The position numbers and the translations under genes are program-made. 64,000 nucleotides of DNA from Odiellus spinosus. Taxonomy: Eukaryota > Arthropoda > Arachnida > Opiliones > Phalangiidae. The DNA is taken from NCBI GenBank assembly GCA_963920705.1, contig OY987228.1, forward strand, positions 18,980,565 through 19,044,564. Direction: 5' to 3'. Below are positions 47,170-58,523 of this stretch, piece by piece. The first letter of the stretch is position 1. Every line of letters starts with the position of its first letter. The notes beneath the pieces were generated by a model. The model saw only the letters and a list, made by a program, of their open reading frames with translations. It was not told the origin of the DNA and made no database searches.

Positions 47170-49945
47170 GATAGATATTAGCGATACCTATCTTTAATCT
47201 CCCGCATCTTTTAGAACCCTAATAGAACCGTAAGAGTATCACGAATGAACCAAACCTTTTACGAAATAAGCCTAAATATCTAATCGAAATGAGGGGGTAC
47301 GAAACTCATTTCAAATCCATCTATTTATTTTATTTGCCAAACCTTTCTGACTGTTGATAAAAAAAACGCGTTTTTGTTCTATAAATTTGATCTTTCTCGT
47401 AAACCGTGACATTTTAGATTCGGGAATAACTCTTCTAGTCATAGATTAAATTATGAGTAAACTTTTGAATTGTTTCATTTTCCCTTTAAGGTATAAAATG
47501 CAATCCAGATTCTAACTCTTTATGCCGTAGACGTTAAATGGTTTTGACCTGGACGAGTTAAATAAGCTTTTTTTACGATTATTTTTATGACGATTCAGCG
47601 AGACCATTATTGTTCTTTAATGGGGCAAAAAGAGGCGAAACTCCTTAAAAAAAAAAAAAATCTACCCGAGGCTTATCATTCTCTAAACTATATTTGTACT
47701 ATAACTCTAGGCGCATCTCGAGTTCGCGTCGGTGAAATGAATTTTTATAGTTTATACCTCGTGATATATTTTCCTTCCTGTATCTTCCTTCCCTCACACT
47801 CGCTTTCTCTCCTTCCCTCTAACCTCAATAGATCCCCATCAGAGCCATAAAAAGACAGCAACTGTTGCAGGAATATTTCCTATTTTTTTCCCTCCTTCGC
47901 GTTTCTTCATATTCCAAACGTGGATATATCTAGGGGAAAAATAAAATAGCACCCGGACTTCAATTCCAATAATATTAGTCATTTTTTTTCTCTCTCGGGG
48001 AAAAAGATGGTATTTATGGATGATTCTTGCAAAAGGAAAAAATGAATTTACGATCTCTAATGGTAGAAAAATATCGTGGCTATAAAGCGAGCGACCTTCT
48101 ATAAGTATATATTAAAGGCGCGTTTTCAATAAAGTTTTTTGTGTCAAAACTAAGGTGAAGTTTTTCTTTTAACCCTCATTAACAGAAACTTTAAGTGACA
48201 GAGAAGCCGATATCTAAATTAATTTTATATAAGCTTCACTTAGAATTATATAGAAGAGCGAAAGTTTGAAGAAAGTTGATTGAAAATGAGGCTTAACGTG
48301 ATTACCTTTTCTCAAAGACGAGATTTTTCTCAATTTTTCGAAGTTTTTCTTGGAGATTTGCTAGCGATAATGGTACCGTATTTAAGCGATGTGATTGAAA
48401 ATATTAATTAACGTATTAAAGGAATTAAATTGGACCAAAATTTATCAAAAAGAATATGAAGTTATGCTAGGGGAAGGAGTTCTAAAATCACCGAAAATGG
48501 CTAAATCAGTAAATTACGTTGTATAAATTACCACATAAATTACCGAAATTCGAATAAGAGTTTTCTGTTAGTTTTAATTCGGAAGAGCTTCATTATTAAT
48601 ATAAACAATCCTACAACTTTTCATATTTGCATGGTTATTATAAATAAGTGTAGAAAGTAATTATCAGGCCGTGTTTTGGTTTATCCACGAAAACAATCTT
48701 AAAAAATATTTACGTATCGTTACAGCCAATGAAAAATTGTATTTTATTCCTATACGAACGCTTACCTATAACCGAACCTAATTAGCTGCACCCCCCGGGG
48801 GGGTCATATTACTGTCGCAACCAGCTTTCGCTTAATCAGCCATTTTTATAATTAAACATCTTGAATATCTTGGCTCTGATCACCAAATCTTGTCACTTCG
48901 TTGCAATATAAACATCTATATTTTTTCTGATCCAAAGCTTAAAATGGACGCTTCTTTTGTTAAAAATGACCGTTATTTCGATCTTAAAAAAAATCTAAGC
49001 TTTTATTCGCCTCTTTTTCCTTCCCCCCCTCTTGCTGTCCTTGTTATCTCCAATTTTGGAAATCGTCGAGAATTTTGCGATATTTGCTCGGCGTTTCTCT
49101 GATGTCTTCATTAATATTATCGATTGCGTCTCGTCGAGTTCTGTTACCCCCTCGTCATCCTATACGCATCCTTTACGCCGTTTTTGAAGAGACGAATGAC
49201 GCTATTCCGATTGAGTGTGTATGTGTGTGTGAGAGAGCGAGATAGACATAGTCGAGTGTCTCATCCTGGCCGAGTTTCTAGCTTTCTCCTCCAAGATTAG
49301 TCCAGAATGTCACGATTCACTCAGTCAATTTATCCTCCTTAGGCGTTTTCGCGATGAAATAGAACATTTACTATCTCGTAGTTATACAGGGTGACATGGT
49401 ACGCTAGGCTTTACTGGTCCAAAAAAGTCAATATGAACTTCGTGTCCGTCCGGTTCGGTTCCGGCAAGGGAGTGTAGACGCGCTTTACTTCGCTGCGTAC
49501 ACCTCAGCTCACTGAGTTCGAATTTAATATTGCTTTGACTCTTGGTTCTATATGTAGTTCGTCATCTTTGTACAACTGACTTTGTCTCACTTGTCTTCCA
49601 CCTTTGATTCCGTAATGGTGCACGCATTTGAGCAGAGTACTCATTTTAAGTTACAAATATGGACATCAGTCAAAGTCTTCATTATTAATTACAGCAAATA
49701 TATTTCGTTTTAGAATATCGAGATCCTTTTTAAAAATTTACCGTTCCAGACATGAAGGTAGTAAAACAGTCGACAAAGACTGTGTAAATTTTACAATCGC
49801 TGATTCACGGTTTGTTATTATCGAATCTTTTCACGTTCGATCTCTTAGGCCTTTGTATCAAATAATTTCTTTCACTTTTCTTGGTAATATTTCCGTCATT
49901 TTGATTATAAACCTTGTTCGAAGTAAATTAAAATCTTGTAACAAC
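47170..49945. other. Unassigned stretch, possible first intron
   Basis: No exon was recognised. Notable sites are a CCCCCCGGGGGGG palindrome near 48791, a TG/GA microsatellite near 49217, and TATACAGGGTGACA near 49385, which resembles a transposon end. Confidence 0.45.
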
Positions 49946-49952
49946 ATTCCAT

Positions 49953-50288
49953 CTGAAGCCGATGAAACCCTCCTTTGAAGTCTATTACTCCCGGGTCTTG
50001 TCTACCCCTCTCTGTATGGGTTATTCTCAAAAGGCGCGATTCGTACGCCTCCTAACGGTGGATGTTTTCGGAGCGGGAGTTCGTCGAGCGAATATCTCTA
50101 GCAGCCTTGGAGTTCGTCCAAAAACGTCGTCGTTTGTGGAGAGCGAGAATTTCCAATTTTCCGTAGACAGGGGGGATGAAGTAGGACCCCTTCTAACTCG
50201 TAAAATTGTGAATTTTACCCATACAGAGAGGAGCGCTATATGGAACATTGGAGTAGTAGACTTATAAGGAGGGTTTCACCGGCTTCTG
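49953..50288 (+). mobile_element. 7-bp-TSD MITE, family A, copy 1 (336 bp)
   Basis: Inverted ends CTGAAGCCGATGAAACCCTC and, from the right, CAGAAGCCGGTGAAACCCTC, with similarity continuing past CTCTCTGTATGGGT. The flanking duplication ATTCCAT is exact (49946-49952; 50289-50295). The open frames reading through it are not genes. Confidence 0.92.
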
Positions 50289-50299
50289 ATTCCATAAGT

Positions 50300-53270
50300 A
50301 ATTGCCCTCGGACAGTGATAGCCTCGCTTTAAGAAAATAATATTGAATGTCATCTCATTATAACTCATTATTTAAAGTATAATCGTTAATATGTCATCAT
50401 CAGCCACGCGTTTTATTTATTTTTGGAGATTCTGATGTAAATATTCTACAGGTTGTTACCACGCGAACGTTAATCATGTTTGTCAGAATAATATAATATA
50501 CATTTTTTTGAACTGAAACGCGAAATTTTGTTTTGGAAAAATCTATTCTATACGGTTCGTTTGGTTTTTTGGGGAAAAGGATGCAGAGAAGGATGTTGCA
50601 GCTGATATATTTTTTTCTTCTGTCCCATGTTCTATAGCGGACGTTCAGGAACGCGCGCATACATAACGTCATACATAATGCATTTTTTGTTGATTTATTC
50701 GTATTTTTGCGCTGTGTCCCGGAATAATATCGCGTTTTCTCTTCCAGTTTTGTCGCCGTTAAAATAACATTTTTTTCTCGCTCTTTGTTAGTTCCGTTGC
50801 TTTCCAAATGTCCCTTCCGTTTCGGCCGTAATCTATAAAAAAAAACTATCTGGACGCTGGGGCTTTCCCCAAGTATAATTTGTCCACGGTTTTATAGTCA
50901 ATAAGGGAAAAGGCGGGGAGGATATCATACAACTTACCATAACATAACCTGTATCACTTTCTCCCTGCTTTACAGTTTTTGATATTTGTTTTTCAATAAA
51001 AACAAAACAATTCTAACCTTTTTTCCACAACCATCTGCTCGATCTGTATTTTGTTTTTAAACGAAAAGGTTTAAGAATAATTACGTTTTGGGTTTTCTCC
51101 TATTTTTAGTTTATTCCGTAAACACTCTTGCACGGCAGGAAGAACACTTTTACAGGCGTTAGGTAGGAAATACATTAGCTAGTTTACCCCTGTAGGTCTA
51201 TTTTGAATGTAATTGTAAGGCAAGTGAATCACTTTTACAGACGTCAAGTAAAAACGGCTGTATATTATTTAATACCAAGATCCCAAATTACCTAAAAGTC
51301 ACTTAATCCCAAATGTCGCGTCGCGTAGAAATTTTGGCATGTGAATATTATGATAAATATTTTTCGTTTCACCAAAATATTCTTTTAAATATGGAAACTC
51401 GTTTTATTTTTGTAAAAAGTACCTTAAAAACTACTATTCTGGTAGTGCTAAAGATTGCCAGAATCATTGCCTACGTCTTCCGGCCCTCACCTTAAAACAT
51501 CAGATTTTTGTTTTATCCGAAGAATATATAGTTATATATTATATTATTTGGAAAATAATGTTTAATAATTACATGGAAATAAGTCCTCAGCTTCGTAAAG
51601 TTTATTGGTTTTTGGTCCTAAAAGCACCTAAAATAAGTCATTCCCTTAAAAATATTCCAGCCGTCAATGAAAAGTCCTTTTAAGCCTCCTTTTTAAATAA
51701 TTAAAAATTTTCATAAGCCGCTAGTCCAGTACTCTTATAGTCAATTAATTAAAATTACTTGAATAAGTACGTAGAAACTAACCATATTAAATATATATTT
51801 TACAAATTACTAATAATAATAATAAAAATTAAAACCCTATATAGAACAACCCGTATATATTTATCCCTTCGAAATATAATTTATAAAATTATATTAACCC
51901 CAATACTAATAGGATCTTCGATGAAATGTTTTCTATAGTCTATATAGAATACTTCGTGAATATTTGTCGCTTTGTTATATAATTTTCCTAGAAAACGAAT
52001 TAATCAATCTTTGAGTAGGGTAAACTAGTTTCGTATGTAATTACGCCTATCCTAAAAGGGTCACCTCTTTGTTTCCCAAAATAAGCATTATATCTGAGAG
52101 AGAAAGTTTCCTGATTTGAAAGACCACGCGTACGATATATCTTGTATATCTTATTCCGTTGAAATGAATTCCCTCGTCTGCTTTCTAGGAATTGGGTAGG
52201 ACCCACGTTGGCATCTCCTCCACTCCGGCTTTTCTTTCTTTATTCTGAAAACAAATCTATTCCTTTAGCTCGATTTTCGACTAACGATATCCCCGCGAGT
52301 ATTTTGCAGTTGTTTTTACTTTTTCATTTATTTTTGTTATTTTGTTTTACATATCCTTTCCAGTATAAACAAAGGGCTTTCATTTTGCATATTCAGAAAA
52401 ATAGAGTGAAGGCTTTTCCATCCTCTGTAAATATTTTTCACTCCTATTCTGTAGGCTTTTGAGACCATCGTCAGAATTAATGACTTCTGGAATCTTAGAT
52501 TTTAATTATTATAATTAGAGACGGAATTAATTACAATCTAATTAAGAAAAAATTACTAGAAGTAGGTTCAGTTGTACCTCTTCACTGCAGGTGGAGTGAA
52601 GAGAAAAAATAGGTGTTTTTTACTTCTGAGCTGTTAATGATTCGTTATTAGTGTCACGATGACGTAAATTGGGGGAACCCATATGATATAGGGCTGATTT
52701 TCAAAGTAGAGTAGAATTGGAATGAACCAAATTCGTTTTAAATTTTGAATACAGGTTATTTTATTTGGTTTATTTCGTCTAATTCTGTTAGAATTTTTTA
52801 AATTTAGACTTTTTTTGGTGAAATTAGGATATTTTCAAACATTACTACTCAAATTCCATTTTTATTGCATGCAATCAGAAAAATAAATCTGTGACAGCCT
52901 CACTTTAAACAAAATAAGAGTGGGATTGACTTTTTTTTTTTTTTTTTTTTTTTTTATGTCGGTGTTAGTGTCTCGTTTTCGAAATCTTTGAGTGAGGGAT
53001 TATATATATTTTTTATATATTCACTTCTCTTCAAGATTGGTTTGCTTAATGGGAAAATATCTAGCGGACTAGTACATAATATTAAACCTCAAAGGAAAAT
53101 AAAGTCCTCGTTTCAAAGATATCTTGTACGCGGCGATAAATGTTTCGTATAAATTTAGATTATGAGGAGAATCTAATTTTGCAAACACTTTTGTAAATTT
53201 CCATTCCGTTCAAACTTCTCTCCAAAATTTGAATATTTTTATGATTAGATACTGAATATTTATGAAAATT
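50300..53270. other. Unassigned AT-rich stretch
   Basis: The 135-aa minus frame at 50400-50807 is basic and low in complexity and matches no family known to me. An inverted GAGGCTGTCAC-family end lies at 52891-52908 and a 25-base poly(T) at 52931-52955. Confidence 0.45.
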
Positions 53271-53276
53271 AAACCC

Positions 53277-53595
53277 TTAAAGGGAGCATGCAACCAAACA
53301 AGTGTTTTTTATATAGATTCCTTGTCGTTTAAATAGGCCTAATCCATCAGTAAAAAAACAAACAAATATTAAATTTAAAACTTACCCGAGAAATAGGCTG
53401 GATTCATGGAGATCCTGAAGCGATCAATAAGCAAATTCCCGTTCTTTGTCTCCATCAATCCAGCTAAACTTATTTTTTAAATTTATTTCTAGTTTAATAT
53501 TGGTCTAATTTTATTTACATTTGGATTAGGCAGGTCAATTTAAATGATATGTAATAGATAAAAAATCTCTTGTAAGGTTGCATTCTCCATTTTAA
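53277..53595. mobile_element. TTAA-type MITE, family 2 (319 bp)
   Basis: TTAAAGGGAGCATGCAACC at the left; GGTTGCATTCTCCATTTTAA at the right. Internal AAATAGGCCTAATCCATCAG and GGATTAGGCAGG extend the pairing. Confidence 0.8.
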
Positions 53596-53774
53596 GTATT
53601 ACGAAATATTATATTCTCTTTGGCTTTCGTCCGAAGTGTTCGGGATTTTGGCAAGTGTCCGACCAAAATCTCGTAATCGCAGTCGAACTCCTGAAATTTC
53701 TATTAAAACCCCGAAATCATATAATCCCAAAATCTTTAAATCTATATCGATTACAAAGCTTCCAACGGTTCAAA

Positions 53775-54529
53775 TTAAAGGGAAACTTGGAGCTTTAAAT
53801 GGACCAGCTTTTTGAATTTATTTTCGGAATCACCATGCCAAAAAGTTTGGTAAAATATCTATAAAAGTAAATAAAATTCCGGTCAATCATATTATTTCGG
53901 CCTTAATCAGCGCCTGCAGAAGTAGATGAACCCCTCCTTTGAAGTCTACTACTCTAATGTTCGATATAGCGCTCCTCTCTGTATGGGTAAAATTCCTAAT
54001 TTTACGAGATCGGAGGGGTCCTACTTCATACCCCTTGTCTACGGAAAATTGGAAATTCTCTCTCTCCACAAACGACGACGTTTTTTTGAACGAACTCCAA
54101 GGCTGCTAGAGATATTCGCTCGACGAGCTCCCGCTCCGAAAATATCTACCGTTAGGAGGCGTACGAATCGCGCTTTTTGAAACTAACCCATACAGAGAGG
54201 GGTAGACAAGACCAGGGAGTAACAGACTCCAAAGGAGGGTTTCATTGGCTTCTGGCGCCTGTAATGTCCTAACACTAAAAGTACAGGTCGGAGTTTGAAG
54301 ACCAAGGTCTTAGGCATTAAACGCCGGTTAGGACATTAGAAGCGCTGTTGAAGGCTGAAATAATATGATTAGTCTGAATTTATATTTACTTTTATAGAAA
54401 TATTACCAAACGTTAGAAATAAATTTAAATACCAAAAACGTGTTTAAAAATTCTCAAATTTTTTTGGCACGGTGATTCCGAAAATAAATTCAAAAGCTGT
54501 TCCATTTTTAGCTTCAAGTTTCCCTTTAA
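53775..54529. mobile_element. TTAA-type MITE, family 4, interrupted by a family A MITE
   Basis: Same ends as 43834-44267 (TTAAAGGGAAACTTGGAGC; TTAA at 53775-53778 and 54526-54529). Removing the 338-bp insertion and one 7-bp duplication leaves about 410 bp, close to the intact copy of 434 bp. Confidence 0.88.
53917..54254 (-). mobile_element. 7-bp-TSD MITE, family A, copy 2 (338 bp), nested
   Basis: CAGAAG...CTTCTG ends with the exact duplication GCGCCTG (53910-53916; 54255-54261). The orientation is opposite to copy 1. The intact relative at 43834-44267 shows one CAGCGCTTG at this place. Confidence 0.93.
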
Positions 54530-54534
54530 GATAT

Positions 54535-57500
54535 AGGAGCGACGGACAACGCCTACGCGCTTAGAAACAAAGGTCAAATTGAACCACCCATGCAATTTAA
54601 TAAATGATGCTAATCTAAAACTGGTCAGACTAGCTGTATAATGTTACAATTTCCCAGCCTCAGTTCTCCTAAAATCTCCTCTTGGTAATACTAAATACCT
54701 AATTAAGATGTAGGGCGTTCGATACATATTCCTACACGTAACCATGACAACCAGGCGGTTTAAAGGCTAAATAAATCGCTTATCTATATATTTTTAAATC
54801 GTCTTTACCATAACCTTCATTTATTATACGCGTATTATTATTTGACACACCGAAAGGTCTCCGCTTTCCTAAGCCTTTTCTATATACTTTATATACTCCA
54901 TATACGCTTTTATAAGTTCTTGGAAGCAAATTCATATCGTATGGCTAATATATTCTCGTTTTAGCTTATATAACTCTTGACGATAAAGCGATAGTTAACG
55001 CTAATCGCTCTGAGATGAAGCTCTAGACGCTAGCGCGCCAGAGGAAAGCATCCGCGGAGTATAATGAACGCCCGTCTTTCCACTTTCCCCCCTCTCTCTA
55101 TACATTACCTACCTCTTATACGGCGCAACATCTCGATTTCGGGTCGGCCCTTATATAAGAGACTTTACGCGGCATATCGCGTTATATTCGTATCGTTAGC
55201 GGCTAAGTCCCACGCTTCCCAGAGTTTTGGGTCCTTCTATTTCCGGCTTAACAATAACCCGACGCGCGTAATAGACTTGTTTTCCCTCGAAACAAATCTA
55301 CCCTTAAACCCTGGCAAATTATCTCGAACTCATTGTTCTCCTTAATCCCGATGTAACGTTGATCTAAATTTAATTAGAATAGGAGTCTGTGACTCAATGG
55401 CTTAAAACTGTAAGATATAAACTGCAAAGTGATTAAACTAAGTGAAAATATATAATTGACTAAATTACAAACGTCACGAACTAAAGAAATAGTTTAAAGG
55501 TAGTAATGAAGCAAAAAAACAAATGTTGCTCTTATTCGTTAATGAATTAAGCTTTTCGGTACTTATGAGATAATGAAAATTTATAATATGAAGTTATAAA
55601 ATTGGATTATCCTTGAAGACAAAAATAATTAAAGAATTCTATACTTGGTTACAGTTTTGAAAGAGGTAAAATGTTGAAGATATGTCTGATATTTAAAATT
55701 TTAATGTCTGGGGTTTTACAATGAACTTCTAAGTCGAAGTACATGGTTGGATTATCTGATCCAAATAATTAAGCCCGATTTAAATTTAAACCCTTATAAA
55801 ATGAATCCATTATTACTGTTAAGCTACACATGGTTTCCTCGCGTTCTGCTTGAATTAAAGCGTCTTTTGTTTCAAGTATCTCCCTTTTCTTTCTCAATTT
55901 TGACTCGAGCGGTTGCTAAGTTACGCGCGAATGTAAAAATGCTCTATTACGGTCCAGTGCCTCGTTTATATAGGGTAAGATAGACCCGACCAAGGATGGT
56001 GAGAGAGGGAAGAAATCGAGTTAGAAACTAGTCTTTTCTTTCTGTAAGTAAATCGGCTTATACTCACGCGCCGTAGGGAGATGATGGAATCCTAACTACT
56101 CTTCCGGTTTTTCGTGTTTATATCTATACCGCTATGGGAAAGAGGTTCTGTTCTAAATAAATGTCCTAGGGTGTTATAATAAGCAGGCTTTACCGTTTTA
56201 AGGAACCCCGTGGTGGATAAACTCGAGAACCCCGCGTCGAGTGTTTCCAATTTATCGTTTGTGGTACTAAGATTATATCACGCTGACACGAGAAACAACA
56301 GGGGGTTTTAACTTTTAAGTTATAATGTCTTAACAAAAACTATCTCGTAAAGGTCACGTGATGATAAAAGGACGAATAAAGACACCGTAATCTGGTACTT
56401 CATTCCACCAATAATTTCTTTTACATCAAATAGATATTCAATTCTCCAGGACACATTGAAAAACCATCATTTTAATAAGTCTATCCAGATTGAATTTTTT
56501 TGTTTAGTAGCTCTATACAGCGGTAAACATTCCCAGTTCCGTTTTGATAGGCTATAAAATATCATGACGTATTAAAATACAGAAGGGGTTTGTTAATTTT
56601 TACGTTGACATTGAATATTGAAATGAATTGATGATCATAAAATATTTACGAGTTTGGAACGAGTCTTGTTCTATACGAACATTATATGGTACTAACATAG
56701 ACCCAAGACTGCATCGGACAAAATATTATATTTAAGCAACCTTCTTTTCCCTTAGAAGGACGGGTTATTCTTGACCATTAGGCTAAGATAAGTGGCCCTT
56801 ATTCTAACTACTATGTTTTATATATATACTCGCTTACTACGTATAGGAAAATTGTGCAGGCCGAAGAATGAAAACCTTATGATAATGGAGGCAAACTATC
56901 TCCCTATATATACAACGCGTGGCCTGACGGTTGGTTTTGCCGAGAAAGACATTAATAGTCTTATTATATACCCTATATCTTGAGCGGGCGGTCCACTCTT
57001 TTAGTATACTCGTAAAACATGCATGGAGGAACGTGTATAATGCGCTCTTCTCAGTTCTCCGACGAAAAGTAACGCGGCGCGCTTAGAACTAGCTTTATAC
57101 CATAACTGTAGCGATCGATATGATTATAGTCGGCTAATAGGTCGAGTCGCGCTGGAAAGAGCTTGGGCGAGAGTAGAGACAGACGCGTGCAGACTTAGAA
57201 GTTAGTTTTTTCCCGCAATTTCAGTCGACTTTTTCAACAAAAAAAAAAAAAAAAATAAAATTCTCCATCCGCGCGTTAAAATCCGGGACTGGTTTCGCCT
57301 CGGACAGATCAGAGTCTTTCACTTCTTCGTCGCATTTTCCAATTGAAGATTACCACGCCTACGAACCTAGAATTCCCTTTCTAGTTTGAGAGATTGAGGT
57401 CAGTCGCACACCAGGCGCGCATTGCAGCAGCGGCGACGGAACATGAAGTAATAATTACGGTTAGATCAATAGATGCCCCCACATTGTTCAAGATTTTTAT

Positions 57501-57570
57501 TCTAATAACCAAAATTTTCGGTAGTTATTCGCGAGATCATAGTAAACTATACATTGGAGTCGAACTTCGT
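54535..57570. other. Unassigned stretch, variable GC
   Basis: No gene recognised; open frames at 55064-55345 and 55747-55983 lack any family resemblance. Confidence 0.45.
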
Positions 57571-57576
57571 TGAATA

Positions 57577-57680
57577 AAGCCGGATTCACACAGACCTATT
57601 TTCACGCGTTTCACGCTCGCGCGCTTATGATACTTCTATGAGCGCACGAATGAAAATAGGTCTGTGTGCATCCGCCTTTA
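57577..57680. mobile_element. Short palindromic MITE, about 100 bp, probable TA target
   Basis: AAAGCCGGATTCACACAGAC and its inverted copy (GTCTGTGTGCATCCGCCTTT) flank about 35 bases; TA stands at both outer edges. The arms continue through CTATTTTCA / TGAAAATAG. Confidence 0.7.
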
Positions 57681-57689
57681 CGGGGAGGT

Positions 57690-58476
57690 CACGCTGCAAC
57701 TTAGACAGAACTTTCATCTTGTTCCGAGATAGAAATAGAACTCACCACGCCTCGTAAGGGGTTCAAGGTTCTTAAAAACCTATTACAAGCGTATATTTCC
57801 TTACCAAGGCTTAGGAATATTACTAACGTATGAAATTTAAGATAAGTATAAAATCATTTACCGCATTTATATTTTAATGTGAAATAGGGAGATTCGACAC
57901 GGGCTAAACAAGTTTTTGATGTACGCACATTTAAAAGTAAACCTTGAAGTTTCCTGGTTCTAGAATAGATATGGTTTCTATATTAGATCCGCATTTAAAT
58001 CGCGACATTCGTATGAAAAACGTTTTGCGCGCGATAGGCCTTATTGCGGGAATGTGGGCGTTGGAATGGTTCACGTCGTAGTCGTTGGGTTCTGAGATTG
58101 AAATAGAGTAAAGGATCTCTTTAAAAGCCTGTATTGTATAGCGGAGAAATAGAGGACGAGTTAGGCGTCGTGGGAACTGTTTTTTGGCCGGAAAATAAAG
58201 ACAAATTGGATCCCGCGTTGAGCCCGATTCCGTTTCTATGCATAATGTATCGCGATCCGAATCCTTCCGAGCGTCTTCGTTCCCGGTCTTCAAGGTCCCA
58301 TATTCCTAGGCTCTTGCCAGGAATAAAAGAGCGCGCCTGGGATAGCTAGCTAGCCACGTACCACTCTCTCGTAACCTTCCTTCTTCCGGTTGCTATAGAG
58401 ATTTCGGCCTCGCTCTACTCTCGCGCTTCCCATGGCGACCGCCTCCGCTAATACTTTCTCCTCCAAGGAAATATTG

Positions 58477-58523
<47 letters not shown>

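Noticed and set aside
49962-50267. Open frames on both strands, repeated at 53926-54180 and 63659-63985
   Set aside because: They lie within the three family A MITEs; the recurrence reflects the repeat, not a protein family.
50400-50807. 135-aa open frame on the minus strand
   Set aside because: Lys/Arg/Asn-rich and without motif; consistent with chance in AT-rich DNA.
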